Notes: a model not told the origin generated them from the sequence alone. A DNA stretch of 64,000 nucleotides from UBA7672 sp030824255 (GCA_942493305.1 OW818686.1:62001-126000); one strand, 5' to 3'. Numbered from the stretch's first letter, positions 26,260 through 35,499 are shown. Translations and numbers: made by a program.

Positions 26260-26769
26260 TCAAACCTTCAGGTATTGCGACACCACCCTCAGCGGCTTCG
26301 GCCCTGCCGCCGGCGTCTCAAGCCGGATATGCCAACCTTCGGCCTCGAGCAGCCCGTTCACGTCGATTAGCTGGTCGATCTCAGCGAAGTTGTCCTTGTG
26401 ACGGCCGGTCCACTCCGGCGAAAGGGCCCGCGCGCGCGTCCAGACCTTCGCCCTCTCCTCACCCGCCAGGAACAGGTAGTTGTGCTGCTCGCCGAACAGG
26501 TCGGGCGTGTAGCCGCCGATGTTCACGAACCAGAGGGCGCGCTGTGGCGCTTCCGGCGCGCGGCCGAGCGACAACTCGACGCGCCAGCCATCGACCTCGC
26601 TCAGGTCGATGTAGCCGTCGATGTGGAGAGATGACGGCTTGCCCCACCACGCGGCCTTCAGCGCGGGTATAGTCGCCTCAAGCGTCTCGCCGACGACGAA
26701 ACGCATGTCATGCACTTCGATGTTGGCGCGCGGATGGCCGCCGCCGACGAAGACGGCGAACAGCTTCAA
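26260..26769 (-). CDS. DUF1543 domain protein
   Basis: A 169-residue cytosolic protein with the pattern of DUF1543: KLFAVFVGGGHPRANIEVHDMRFVVG at the N-terminus, a central WFVNIGGYTPDLFGEQHNYLF stretch, and HKDNFAEIDQLIDVNGLL near the end. The function of the family is unknown. Its ATG overlaps or abuts the stop of the upstream hydrolase gene (26766-26769), so the two are translationally coupled. Confidence 0.85.
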   Translation of the reverse strand: MKLFAVFVGGGHPRANIEVHDMRFVVGETLEATIPALKAAWWGKPSSLHIDGYIDLSEVDGWRVELSLGRAPEAPQRALWFVNIGGYTPDLFGEQHNYLFLAGEERAKVWTRARALSPEWTGRHKDNFAEIDQLIDVNGLLEAEGWHIRLETPAAGPKPLRVVSQYLKV

Positions 26770-27713
26770 CTAGCCGCCCGCACTTTCGCGAAGAACGCGG
26801 ACACGGCGTCGACAAATCCGTCCTGCACGATGAGGTCGGAATGGCCGCCACGCTTGAACTCGACGTATTGCGCATCGACGCCGCCATCCTTCAGCGCCTT
26901 GCCCACTGAACGCGCAAGCTGCACCGGCAGCGTCTCGTCCTTCTCTCCGCCGAGGACCAGCACAGGCCCTTTGAAATCCTTCAGGGCGTTGGCGACATCG
27001 ATGTCGCCGAAACCTTCCGCGATCTCGATGCGCACGAAAGGCGCTGCGTACCAGGGCGTCCACGCCTCGGCGACTTCACGCGCATTGCGTGCTGAAGTCT
27101 CGATGATCAGGCCATCTGTTTCCGGCATGCGAGCGGCGAGTTCGGAGCACACTAGCCCGCCAAGGGAATGCCCCCACAGCACCAGCTTTCGCCCGGCTGC
27201 CTTCTCGCGCACCAGTGGCACGAGTTCGTCGGCCATCTGCTGGAAGCGTTGCGGCGTTGCATCGCCGCCGGTCTCGCCATAGCCGGGATAATCGAACAGC
27301 AGCACGTCGCCATGCGGGATCGCCACCACGGTGTAGCGATAGCCGCTGCGCTGCCGCGTCGAGGCATTGCCGCCGCAGCGCACGATCAGCGTGTCGCTGG
27401 GCGTTGCGCGCGCTACGAGCGTGTAGGCCAGCCCACCCTCGCCCGTGCCAAAACGACCGTGCTCAACGCTGGCGGCGACGTAGGGCGCCGGCGTCTTTGG
27501 AAAGCCGGGATCGGAGGCGGCGCGACTTTCCCACGTCTTGGTCCAGTCATCTTCGGACCTGAACGCCAGTTCGCCCAGAATGGTTTGTCCCGATTGTGCC
27601 GCCAACTCTGCATCATGCGGGACCGGATGAAACACACTCGTCTCATCAATACGCACCGCCATGCAGGCGCTCATCGACAGCGCCAGCATGCCCGCACCCA
27701 GAGCTCTCAGCAT
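26766..27713 (-). CDS. Alpha/beta-hydrolase lipoprotein
   Basis: A 315-residue exported alpha/beta hydrolase. The N-terminus is a lipoprotein signal with lipobox MSAC (C17). The nucleophile elbow GHSLGG carries the catalytic Ser, with the oxyanion-side DYPGYGETGG upstream. The acid and base are probably the Asp in GGEKDETLP and the His in KRGGHSDLIV near the C-terminus. The fold resembles BEM46/FrsA-type serine esterases, but the substrate is unknown. It is coupled to the DUF1543 gene by a four-base overlap. Confidence 0.88.
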   Translation of the reverse strand: MLRALGAGMLALSMSACMAVRIDETSVFHPVPHDAELAAQSGQTILGELAFRSEDDWTKTWESRAASDPGFPKTPAPYVAASVEHGRFGTGEGGLAYTLVARATPSDTLIVRCGGNASTRQRSGYRYTVVAIPHGDVLLFDYPGYGETGGDATPQRFQQMADELVPLVREKAAGRKLVLWGHSLGGLVCSELAARMPETDGLIIETSARNAREVAEAWTPWYAAPFVRIEIAEGFGDIDVANALKDFKGPVLVLGGEKDETLPVQLARSVGKALKDGGVDAQYVEFKRGGHSDLIVQDGFVDAVSAFFAKVRAAS

Positions 27714-27722
27714 GTGGTGTTC

Positions 27723-28583
27723 CTATTCGGCGAGAACTGGCGGCGTGAGTTCCACCATCCAGCCCTTCGGCTTTGTCGCGAACAGCGCCGCGCCGGTGGC
27801 CGTGGCGCCCGTCACCAGAGACTGGCGGCGCGCCTCCAGCACTTCGAAGAAACCCTGCGGCCGTTCGCGCCATCCCTTGGCGCCCGCTACAACGACCTCG
27901 ATATCCTGGACTTCGCCCAGAAGCGCCGCGAGATCGCGCACGCCAGCCACGCGCCGATCCAGCGCATCCGGAAATTGCTGCCGCATAAGCCTTGCCTGCA
28001 GTGCGTGATACTTGGTCTGCTTGCGCCACTCGTGCAACAGCTCGGGCTCCTTGCCCTCGAGCGCCGCGCGCATCGTCTTGCGCACCAGCCTGTATGTGTC
28101 GGCCAGTGCGACAACCAGATCCTCTCGTGCGCCCCGATCCAGTTTGGGCACAAGGTCTTCAGACCGCGCATCCAGCCGGCTTATGAAGACCGCAACTGAC
28201 CCCTCAGCCTCAACAGCCGTGCGCGTCTTCTGAAAACGCTCTTCCAGCCGACGTGTCGTCTCGCTGCCGATGCGCGAGACCAGGAACGGGCGTAGCGTGT
28301 CCAGCGCTTCAAGCCGCGCCCCCGCATCCCGCAGGTCAGACAGCAGTCGCGACTGGTCACGCCACCAGCGGTTCTCGCGATTGTACGCCTTTGGCTTCAT
28401 CAGCGGTTTGGCAAGCCGCAGCGCCGCGCGGATGCGCTTGCAGCGCACGCGCGCCTTGTGCGCAAACGCCGTCGTATCCTGTGCCGCCTCTGCGCACTCC
28501 ACAGCCAGCTTGCCAGCCTGTTCGCGGATCACGCGCTCCAGGCCCTCGCCGGGCGTCTCATGAGGGGCAAGTACAAAGCTCAT
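27723..28583 (-). CDS. CHAD-domain protein
   Basis: A 286-residue all-helical CHAD protein. The domain is rich in conserved His/Lys/Arg (KARVRCKRIRAALRL; LLHEWRKQTKYHALQARLM) that form a basic groove; CHAD proteins bind inorganic polyphosphate. There is no CYTH triphosphatase domain fused or adjacent. The frame extends to 28724, but 28583 is preferred because its ATG shares one base with the stop of the upstream lipoprotein gene (TGATG) and the extension is unlike the family. Cytosolic. Confidence 0.88.
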   Translation of the reverse strand: MSFVLAPHETPGEGLERVIREQAGKLAVECAEAAQDTTAFAHKARVRCKRIRAALRLAKPLMKPKAYNRENRWWRDQSRLLSDLRDAGARLEALDTLRPFLVSRIGSETTRRLEERFQKTRTAVEAEGSVAVFISRLDARSEDLVPKLDRGAREDLVVALADTYRLVRKTMRAALEGKEPELLHEWRKQTKYHALQARLMRQQFPDALDRRVAGVRDLAALLGEVQDIEVVVAGAKGWRERPQGFFEVLEARRQSLVTGATATGAALFATKPKGWMVELTPPVLAE

Positions 28584-29026
28584 CAATTGCTGGTCGGGTT
28601 GTAGTTCTTCAGCGGGTCGCGCATGTGCAGGCGCACATAGTGCGCTTCCGGCCGCGACTGGTTCGGCCAGAATTTCACCACCCACGAATGCACGTTGTCG
28701 TTCACCGAATAGACGCGCTCGCATTCGAGATCCGGCACCGCCGTCGCCTCGGGCCGGTTGCCGTCCTTGCAGGCGAAGCCGTCCTGTTCCAGCACCTTGC
28801 GCGCCTCAACCTGCTGGCCCACCTGCCAGCGCGTGTTGATAAAGCGGCGGAAGTCCTGGTCGACCGCGCCTTCGGCGTCGATGTCCCAGCGGCCGAAATT
28901 CGTGCCGCCCGGCCCCGGCCCCTGCGGCGGACGGGGGCCGCCCGTCTGGATCACCGTGGTGGAGCAGGCCGCGAGCGCCATGGCCAGCATCGCCCCGCCA
29001 AGTATCTTCGTGTGTTGCGGCTTCAT
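28583..29026 (-). CDS. Small lipoprotein, unknown function
   Basis: A 147-residue lipoprotein: the signal sequence MKPQHTKILGGAMLAMALAAC (in pieces) ends in lipobox LAAC. A Pro/Gly-rich linker (GGPRPPQGPGPGG) follows, then a compact domain with two cysteines (FACKDG; LECERVY) that may form a disulfide. The start at 29026 is supported by GGAGAG upstream. No family is recognised. It is one-base coupled to the CHAD gene, which is unusual for an exported and a cytosolic protein. Confidence 0.75.
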   Translation of the reverse strand: MKPQHTKILGGAMLAMALAACSTTVIQTGGPRPPQGPGPGGTNFGRWDIDAEGAVDQDFRRFINTRWQVGQQVEARKVLEQDGFACKDGNRPEATAVPDLECERVYSVNDNVHSWVVKFWPNQSRPEAHYVRLHMRDPLKNYNPTSN

Positions 29027-29117
29027 GAGCACGTCTCTCCACATCCAGCCAAACCGGACTATCTCGCGCGCAGCATAAACCGCGCCGCCCCGTCGTCAAA
29101 CGGCGGCAAAGCAGTTG

Positions 29118-29798
29118 CTAACCGCCAAAGCCAAAGAAAGAACCGAGCCAGTTGATGAGATCCGGCAGCGTCCGGATGAAAACGACCGTCACAAACGACA
29201 CCGCCACCGCTGCCGCCACAGACGCTACCAGCCCTATCAGCACCGTCACCCCGTCCCGCTGCGCCAGTCCCAGGCCCAAGACGGCGCACGCCAGCGCGGG
29301 CGGAAAATTCCCTCCCGGCGGCAAGGGCAGGATCAGCACGATCGCCATGACCAGCACAACGACCCCGATCAGAACGGAGCCCACCCGGCCCGTCATGAAC
29401 AGGAGGCGCGGCTTCATGACCTTCTCAAGGATGGCCAGTTTTGGCGCCAGCCCTTCGAACGCGCTGACCAGGGACTTCCGATCGAACTCTCGTCTGGACA
29501 GTATGCCTGGCAGCCACAACTCCTTCTGGCCGATCACCATCTGGACCGCCACGATCAGGAGGATGATGCCCACCACGGTCGGCACGCCCGGCGGCATGGG
29601 CACGACTGAGGGCAGCGCGAACAGGAGGACCGCCAATCCGAAAGAGCGGGCGTCCAGCGCATCGATGATCCCGCGCACTGACACCTTCTCGCTGTCGCCG
29701 CGCACCGCTTGCAGCAACACCTGCGACGTCGGCACGCTTGTCGAGCCGGGGTCTTTCTCTACTTCAGATTGCTGGTGATCCTGAGAGGTCAGGGGCAT
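29118..29798 (-). CDS. ExoD-family membrane protein
   Basis: A 226-residue inner-membrane protein of the ExoD family (named for a Sinorhizobium exopolysaccharide gene). Family signatures are visible: a cytosolic N-terminus with VRGIIDALDARSFGLAVLLFALP, then PPGVPTVVGIILLIVAVQMVIG with the re-entrant PPG, LWLPGILSRREFDR, and a C-terminal pair of helices (LPLPPGGNFPPALACAVLGLGLAQRDG). Its molecular function is not established. It lies 5 bp downstream of cysS on the same strand and is probably cotranscribed. Confidence 0.88.
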   Translation of the reverse strand: MPLTSQDHQQSEVEKDPGSTSVPTSQVLLQAVRGDSEKVSVRGIIDALDARSFGLAVLLFALPSVVPMPPGVPTVVGIILLIVAVQMVIGQKELWLPGILSRREFDRKSLVSAFEGLAPKLAILEKVMKPRLLFMTGRVGSVLIGVVVLVMAIVLILPLPPGGNFPPALACAVLGLGLAQRDGVTVLIGLVASVAAAVAVSFVTVVFIRTLPDLINWLGSFFGFGG

Positions 29799-29803
29799 GG
29801 CTC

Positions 29804-31174
29804 CTAGACGCGCCGCCAGGTCGAGCCTTGCGGCCCGTCCATGATCTCGATGCCTTCTTCAGCCAGCGCCTTGCGGATCTGGTCGGCGGCAGCAAAATCC
29901 TTCTGCTGACGTGCGTCGATCCGCTGGGCCACCAGCGCGTCGATGCGCTTCGCGTCAGAGGCATCGCCGCGCGCCCAGTCTTCCGGATTCTTGTGCAGCA
30001 GGCCGAGCAACCTTCCCGCCGCCAGCATCTGGCCTTTCAGGCGCGGCCAGTCAGCCGCCTCGGACTTGTTGGCCTCGGTCGCCAGCGCGGAGAGCTCAGC
30101 CAGCGCCTGCGGGGTGTTGAGATCATCGCACAGCGCCGCCACGACGCCCTTCGGCGCACCGGTGTCTTCAGCTTCAACATCCATGCGCCGCAAGGCATTG
30201 TAGAGCCGGTCCAGCGTCGTCTTGCTCTGGTCGAGCAACGATTCCGTCCAGTCCAGGGGCTGGCGATAGTGCGCCGACATCAACGCGAGGCGCATTGTCT
30301 CGCCGTCATAGTGCTTCAGCAGGTCGTGCACGAGTTTCACATTGCCGATCGACTTCGACATCTTCTCGCTATCGATCGACAGGAAGCCGTTGTGCAACCA
30401 GTAGCGCGCCATCGGCTTGCCGTGCGCGCATTCGCTCTGCGCGATCTCGTTCTCATGGTGCGGGAAGATCAGGTCGAGGCCGCCGGCGTGAATGTCGATG
30501 GTCTCGCCGAGCACAGCCTTTGCCATGGCGGAGCATTCTATGTGCCAGCCCGGCCGCCCCTCGCCCCATGGGCTATCCCAGCGCGCTTCGGCCGGTTCGC
30601 CGGGCTTGGCTGCTTTCCATAGCGCGAAGTCCGCCGGGTCCTTCTTGCCGCCATCCACTTCCACGCGGGCGCCCGCAATCATCTCGTCGCGGTTGCGGCC
30701 CGACAGCTTGCCGTAGTCGGCCATCGACGGCACGTCGAACAGGACGCCGTCCCTGCCCGCGTAGGCATGCCCCTTGTCGATCAGAGTCTGGATGATCTCG
30801 ATCATCCCCGCGATATGGTCGGTCGCATGCGGACGATAAGTGGGCTCGGTGACACCCAGCGCGCCCATGTCCTCGCGATAGATGGTCTCGTAGAGCGCCG
30901 TAATCTCGCCCACCGGGCGACCGGTTTCAGCAGCGGCTGCAATGATCTTGTCGTCCACATCCGTGATATTGGCCGCATAGACCACGTGGGCCGCGCCGTA
31001 TTTCATCTGCAGGAGGCGAAACAGCACGTCGAATGCGACCGGAGGCCGCGCATTGCCGATATGAGCATAGGACCAGACGGTGGGGCCGCAGACATACATC
31101 GTCACCCGCTGCGGGTTTTCCGGCGAAAAGACCTGCTTTTCGCGTGTCAGCGTATTGTGGAGACGGATGTCCAT
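29804..31174 (-). CDS. cysS: Cysteinyl-tRNA synthetase
   Basis: A 456-residue class I aminoacyl-tRNA synthetase that charges tRNA-Cys. The ATP-binding HIGH motif is H38-I-G-N, the KMSKS loop is at 271-275, and zinc ligands C29, C214 and H239 are in the expected places (VCGPT, HIECSAM, FPHHENE). The C-terminal anticodon-binding region (ARGDASDAKRIDALVAQRI) is slightly short but complete. It is divergent from folE across a 201-bp gap and leads into the ExoD gene. Confidence 0.97.
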   Translation of the reverse strand: MDIRLHNTLTREKQVFSPENPQRVTMYVCGPTVWSYAHIGNARPPVAFDVLFRLLQMKYGAAHVVYAANITDVDDKIIAAAAETGRPVGEITALYETIYREDMGALGVTEPTYRPHATDHIAGMIEIIQTLIDKGHAYAGRDGVLFDVPSMADYGKLSGRNRDEMIAGARVEVDGGKKDPADFALWKAAKPGEPAEARWDSPWGEGRPGWHIECSAMAKAVLGETIDIHAGGLDLIFPHHENEIAQSECAHGKPMARYWLHNGFLSIDSEKMSKSIGNVKLVHDLLKHYDGETMRLALMSAHYRQPLDWTESLLDQSKTTLDRLYNALRRMDVEAEDTGAPKGVVAALCDDLNTPQALAELSALATEANKSEAADWPRLKGQMLAAGRLLGLLHKNPEDWARGDASDAKRIDALVAQRIDARQQKDFAAADQIRKALAEEGIEIMDGPQGSTWRRV

Positions 31175-31375
31175 AAGGCGGGCCTTTTCGTTCCGTTAGG
31201 AATATTCAATAAGGGTCGCCGTGCGGCAGGCTGGCGTTTTCGAAAGAGGCGCCTATGTGTCACCAACCCCTCGCCTGATCAATTGGCCCGGCGGGACAGT
31301 CAATTTAAGGGCGTCGTGATGCCCGGGCCGCTGAAACCATGGCGGTTTGTGGCCCCAGTAACGGAAGGACCGGCC

Positions 31376-31990
31376 ATGGACGCCGTGATCAAAGGCAAGG
31401 CCAAGGCCGAAGGCGAGCCATTCAACCGCCCCTCCCGCGATGAGGCGGAAGATGCCGTCCGCACCCTGATTGCCTGGGCCGGCGATGACCCCAAGCGTGA
31501 AGGCCTGATCGACACCCCCGGTCGGGTCGTCGACGCCTATGAAGAGTGGTTCAAAGGCTATCGTGAAGATCCCCGTGAATACCTGTCCCGCACGTTCGAC
31601 GACGTGAAGGGCTACGACGACATCGTCATGCTGCGCGACATCGACGTGGAATCGCATTGCGAACACCACATGGCCCCGTTCCTCGGCAAGGCGTTCGTCG
31701 CCTATATGCCGCTCGACAACGTGGTCGGCATTTCCAAGATCGCCCGCGTGGTGGAAATCTATTCCAAGCGCCTGCAGACGCAGGAGACCATGACCTCCCA
31801 GATCCTCAACGCGATCCAGGAAGTCCTGAAGCCCGAAGGCGTCGCCGTGATGATCGACGCGAAGCATGAGTGCATGACGACGCGCGGCGTGCACCACCCG
31901 AACGTCTCCACAATCACCACGCAGTTCTCGGGCGTGTTCCGCTCGGACAAGGAATTGCGCGAGCGCTTCCTGCGTCTGGCGGGGCGGTAG
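31376..31990 (+). CDS. folE: GTP cyclohydrolase I
   Basis: A 204-residue enzyme that converts GTP to 7,8-dihydroneopterin triphosphate, the first step of tetrahydrofolate synthesis. Zinc ligands are C95, H98 (SHCEHHMAPF) and C166 (HECMTTRGVHH). The substrate-binding GVHHPN and the subunit-contact YSKRLQTQE are intact. The frame is open far upstream (to 30767, antisense to cysS), but GGAAGGA lies eight bases before the ATG at 31376 and the length then matches the family. Its folate product ultimately feeds the metF/metH pathway elsewhere in the window. Confidence 0.97.
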   Translation: MDAVIKGKAKAEGEPFNRPSRDEAEDAVRTLIAWAGDDPKREGLIDTPGRVVDAYEEWFKGYREDPREYLSRTFDDVKGYDDIVMLRDIDVESHCEHHMAPFLGKAFVAYMPLDNVVGISKIARVVEIYSKRLQTQETMTSQILNAIQEVLKPEGVAVMIDAKHECMTTRGVHHPNVSTITTQFSGVFRSDKELRERFLRLAGR

Positions 31991-32004
31991 CTCGAACTTA
32001 TTCT

Positions 32005-32946
32005 CTAGGGCATCGCCTTGAGCGCCGCCTCTAGTCCTGGCCGCAGAACATCGTCTTTCGCGTCTGATCCCAGTACGGCATTCACGTAGAGCGCCTGCAA
32101 AAAGGTCTGCGTGTTGTGTCGCCAGTTGAGGCCCGCCTCGCTGGCGTACACCGCGTCCGCATCCTTCGGCGTGGAAATCTCTGCCAACCACGCGGTCCAC
32201 TCTGTCTCATTCATTGCGCCGCGTGACGCCGCGAACAGGATGGGCCGCGCCAGCCGCTCACTCTCGCCATGGACATAGGCATGGCCGGAAGGTGCAACCT
32301 GCACACCGACCGCCGATACGATCAGTCTCAGGCCTTCCGCGTCGACAAGAGGATTGAGCACCAGCTGCATCAGCAGGTCTGCCCCATGCGCCACCGCATG
32401 CCGCCAACCCTCTTCATCGCTGAAGCCGCGATAGTCCGAAATGTTGATGAACCAGTGCTGCGCATCGACCAGGAGCTTCACTCGCTCTTCCTCGGTCAGG
32501 TACGCCTTGATCCTGTCCGCCCGCGCCACCTCAGCCAGCGCCAGCGCCGCGAACGACTGGCCGACCCCGTGCGCATCAGGCGCTGAGAGCTTTGCAGTCA
32601 GATCGGCCAGCAGCGCGCGCTTGGTCCCATCGTCTAATTGATCGCCACGCAGCATCTGCGTCAGCGCCGCGTAAGCGATGCCATCGCGCATGGCCGGGTC
32701 CCCGCTCGCGAGGCACGCCGTGATCGCAACCGCCAAGGCCGAACGCTCGCCCGCGTCTGCAATCTCGAACTCCGCCGCCTTTAGCGCATCAAGCCTCGCG
32801 CGATCCCATCCCAGCGGAGGACACTGGATCGGCTCCGCTGCGGAGGGCATGACGCTCGCCCCAGGCCTGGATACGAAATCGGCAGGCGGCGCCTGCGCGC
32901 AGCCAGCGAGCGCAAGAAGCAGCCATGCGTGTACGATGCTCTTCAT
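32005..32946 (-). CDS. DUF2785-type lipoprotein
   Basis: A 313-residue lipoprotein with lipobox LAGC (C16). The mature part is helical and carries the DUF2785 signature: LVDAQHWFINISDYRGFSDEEGWRHAVAHGADLL in pieces, with conserved D-Y-R-G-F and H-A-V-A-H. The family is of unknown function and is usually cytosolic or lipid-anchored. I start it at 32946 because this ATG opens the signal peptide; the open frame runs to 33015. It is convergent with folE and divergent from the lipoprotein gene at 33080. Confidence 0.82.
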   Translation of the reverse strand: MKSIVHAWLLLALAGCAQAPPADFVSRPGASVMPSAAEPIQCPPLGWDRARLDALKAAEFEIADAGERSALAVAITACLASGDPAMRDGIAYAALTQMLRGDQLDDGTKRALLADLTAKLSAPDAHGVGQSFAALALAEVARADRIKAYLTEEERVKLLVDAQHWFINISDYRGFSDEEGWRHAVAHGADLLMQLVLNPLVDAEGLRLIVSAVGVQVAPSGHAYVHGESERLARPILFAASRGAMNETEWTAWLAEISTPKDADAVYASEAGLNWRHNTQTFLQALYVNAVLGSDAKDDVLRPGLEAALKAMP

Positions 32947-33079
32947 GACGCGACCCTGCTTGCCGTTACGCAGACTTTCAAGCCTACAAGACGCGTGCGT
33001 GGACATGATCGACATTTGGCCAAACCTGCGCTCTTAGTGACTGTCCGCGTCCCGGCGAAACATAAGTGAAAGACCCGAC

Positions 33080-33784
33080 ATGAGCCGTATCTTCCCCCTG
33101 AGCTTGGTCGCCGCAACGGCATGCCTGCTGGCAGGCTGCTCGCCGCCGAACACGACATCGCCGTCGGTCGTCCCTGAAGCAGCTGTGGCTGAAGAGGCCG
33201 ACGAAGGCGGTCATGCGGGAAGCCTTGTTCCGATGATGACCTGCGCCCCCAACGCCATGTTCAACGCCTCCACCACGCAGGCGTCACTCGTGGCGGCGCA
33301 CGGACAGGAGAATATTCGCGAGGAGAAGGTAGCCTGGGTCGATAGCCAGCTGGATGCACTCGTGCTCTTCCCGGACGATCCTTCGATGCGCGCCGAAGTG
33401 CTGTGGTTTGGCGACAAGTCGGGACAGCCGCAGGCTGCGCGTGTGTCGGGCGGCGCGGACTCGCTCTGGGTCGGGCCGGAAGGGCTCCTGCTTGGCTCCA
33501 GCCTCGCCGACATCGAAGCCGCCAATGGCGGCCCGTTCATGGTGACCGCCTTCGGCAACCACAGCCATGGAGAGGCGTCCGACTTCCTGGGCGGCAAGCT
33601 CGCGGGCGCGGATGGCGCCGCCTGCCGTATCAGCCTGACGCTGGACGCCGGACCGGGCGCGCCAGAAGCCGCCGTGGCTGCTGTCACAGGCAATGCCGAA
33701 AAAAGTTTCCGGTCTGACGACCCTGCCCTCAAGGCAGCGCAGCCGGTGATCACCCAGATGACGACCCTGTTCCTGAAGCCCTGA
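33080..33784 (+). CDS. Lipoprotein, unknown function
   Basis: A 234-residue lipoprotein with lipobox LAGC (C20) and an acidic linker (EEADEGG). The mature domain contains MTCAPNAMFNASTTQASLVAAHG, an SLWVGPEGLLLGSSLADIEAANG stretch that resembles the repeat found in small periplasmic proteins sensing or binding ligands, and a terminal helix. No named family is recognised. It lies 7 bp upstream of hisI and may share its mRNA, without an evident functional link. Confidence 0.75.
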   Translation: MSRIFPLSLVAATACLLAGCSPPNTTSPSVVPEAAVAEEADEGGHAGSLVPMMTCAPNAMFNASTTQASLVAAHGQENIREEKVAWVDSQLDALVLFPDDPSMRAEVLWFGDKSGQPQAARVSGGADSLWVGPEGLLLGSSLADIEAANGGPFMVTAFGNHSHGEASDFLGGKLAGADGAACRISLTLDAGPGAPEAAVAAVTGNAEKSFRSDDPALKAAQPVITQMTTLFLKP

Positions 33785-33791
33785 CCCTCGC

Positions 33792-34172
33792 ATGACCTTC
33801 GCCCCGCCGCTTTCCGGTCCGCAGCAGGACGAAACCGTCGAGCTTCGTCCGAAGTTCGACGGTGATGGTCTCGTCGCCGCTATCGCTCAGGATGCGGATA
33901 CGGGCGAGGTGCTCATGCTGGCGTGGATGAACGCCGATGCGTTGCAACAGACGATCGAGAGCGGCCGCGCCGTTTACTGGTCGCGGTCGCGCAACGCGCT
34001 TTGGCGCAAGGGCGATACCTCCGGCCACGAGCAGCACATCGTCGAGATCCGTGTCGATTGTGATCAGGACGCGGTGCTGCTGAAGGTTCGCCAGACTGGC
34101 GCTGCGTGCCACACAGGCCGGCGCTCCTGCTTCTATCGCATCGCCACGCCTGCAGGCCTCTCCAGGGAGTGA
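33792..34172 (+). CDS. hisI: Phosphoribosyl-AMP cyclohydrolase
   Basis: A 126-residue enzyme of histidine biosynthesis that opens the adenine ring of phosphoribosyl-AMP. Zinc ligands C90, C106 and C113 (RVDCDQDA; GAACHTGRRSC) and the magnesium-binding Asp cluster D89/D91/D93 are complete; YWSRSRNALWRKGDTSG is the phosphate-binding segment. It is the monofunctional HisI form without the HisE domain. The other his genes are not here. The serine hydrolase gene starts 2 bp after its stop. Confidence 0.96.
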   Translation: MTFAPPLSGPQQDETVELRPKFDGDGLVAAIAQDADTGEVLMLAWMNADALQQTIESGRAVYWSRSRNALWRKGDTSGHEQHIVEIRVDCDQDAVLLKVRQTGAACHTGRRSCFYRIATPAGLSRE

Positions 34173-34174
34173 TC

Positions 34175-35233
34175 ATGTTCCGCACGCTTCTCGCAGCCAG
34201 CCTCCTCGCGCTTGCAAGCTGCGCCGCTGCGCCTGACGCGCCAACGACGACCTCGACCCGACAGGACACATGGAATGAAGCAGCGCTGGCGGAGGTCAGC
34301 AGCTACGCCCAGTCGCAGAAGACGACGGGCTTCCTGATCATCCAGGACGGCAAGACACTCGCGAAACATTATTGGCCGCTGCCGGACGACGCCGCTTCCA
34401 GAACGTTCCGCGCCAACTTTGTCCATGGCGAACAACATGACGGCGCGCTGCGCGAGGACGTCGCCTCGCAGCAGAAGAGCCTGGTCGCCCTTCTCATCGG
34501 CATTGGCGTCGACGCGGGCCTGATCGACATCGAGCGGCCGGTCTCGGACTATATCGGCTCGCGATGGTCGAATGCGACCCCTTTTCAGGAGAGGGAGATC
34601 AAGGTTCGCCACCTGCTTGAGATGAACTCGGGGCTGAAGGAAGATCTCTCATTCGACGCCGCCGCCGGCACGAAATTTTTCTACAACACACCTGCCTACG
34701 CCTTCCTGAAGCAGGTGTTGGAAAAAGCTTCTGGCCAGAAATTGTGGATCATCAGCCAGCTCTGGCTCACCAAGATCAGCAACATGCATAGCACTGGCTG
34801 GGAGCAGCGGCCCGCCGTGTTCGCCGATGTCGGCAATCCCACCGGCCTGGTCACGACGCCCGAAGATCTCGCAATCATGGGCGAGATCATCCTCAACCGT
34901 GGCCGCAAGTCGAACGGTGCACGCATCATCTCCGAGGCTCAGCTCGACGCCATCTTTGCGCCGACCTCGACCAACCCCGCCTATGGCCGCCTGTGGTGGC
35001 TCAATGACAGCAGCTACAGCATCAATGTCGGCGCCAACGCGCCGCGCCGCGAAGGGCGCCTCATTCCGTCCGCCCCGCGTGACACGCTCTCTGCCCTTGG
35101 GGCGCAGGATCGCAAGCTGTTCGTTGTTCCCTCAATGAAACTGATCGTCGTGCGAACCGGGCAGGCGGCGCCGGATCGCGACTTCAACGAGAAGCTGTGG
35201 CAGCTGCTGATGAAGGCTGCTCCGCAACATTAA
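34175..35233 (+). CDS. Beta-lactamase-fold serine hydrolase (lipoprotein)
   Basis: A 352-residue exported member of the class C beta-lactamase/esterase/NylB superfamily. The lipobox is LASC (C16). The catalytic SxxK is S98-Q-Q-K101, and the second-motif Tyr is probably Y170 (FFYNTPAY). The C-terminal part has GLVTTPEDLAIMGEIIL, typical of 6-aminohexanoate-oligomer-hydrolase-like enzymes rather than true beta-lactamases. The substrate is unknown and antibiotic resistance should not be inferred. The start lies 2 bp after the hisI stop, and its Shine-Dalgarno (CAGGGAGTG) overlaps the hisI end, so the two are coupled. Confidence 0.88.
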   Translation: MFRTLLAASLLALASCAAAPDAPTTTSTRQDTWNEAALAEVSSYAQSQKTTGFLIIQDGKTLAKHYWPLPDDAASRTFRANFVHGEQHDGALREDVASQQKSLVALLIGIGVDAGLIDIERPVSDYIGSRWSNATPFQEREIKVRHLLEMNSGLKEDLSFDAAAGTKFFYNTPAYAFLKQVLEKASGQKLWIISQLWLTKISNMHSTGWEQRPAVFADVGNPTGLVTTPEDLAIMGEIILNRGRKSNGARIISEAQLDAIFAPTSTNPAYGRLWWLNDSSYSINVGANAPRREGRLIPSAPRDTLSALGAQDRKLFVVPSMKLIVVRTGQAAPDRDFNEKLWQLLMKAAPQH

Positions 35234-35358
35234 CTCCGGGGCCCATCGTTAATCTTTCGCCCCAGCATCTCCCCATTTCACGCCCGTAATCCGCCATGCG
35301 TAAACGCGAGGCTGGTTCATCGCCGCCCGGAAACGGGTGCACTGAAAAGGGCATGAAC

Positions 35359-35499
35359 ATGAAACGCGAACTTGCTGTCGCCGGCGTCGCACTGCTTGTG
35401 TCGATCCTTTTGTCCTCGCCGACGATCGCGGAGCCCAACAGGTCAGCCGCGAAAGCCAAGGCCGATCCCGCCCCAATCGCCTGGGTGCTCAGGCGCTAG
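35359..35499 (+). CDS. Very small secreted protein
   Basis: A 46-residue peptide: a signal sequence (MKRELAVAGVALLVSILLSS, then PTIAEPN) with a likely cut after TIA, leaving ~22 residues (AAKAKADPAPIAWVLRR). AAGGG lies 9 bases upstream of the ATG at 35359; ATG 35353 is an alternative. The mature part is so short that it may act as a peptide or be a decayed gene. No family is recognised. Confidence 0.5.
   Translation: MKRELAVAGVALLVSILLSSPTIAEPNRSAAKAKADPAPIAWVLRR

Noticed and set aside
34175..35233. Antibiotic-resistance beta-lactamase
   Set aside because: The SxxK fold is shared with esterases and amide hydrolases. The sequence looks closer to the NylB-like group, and nothing in the context suggests resistance.
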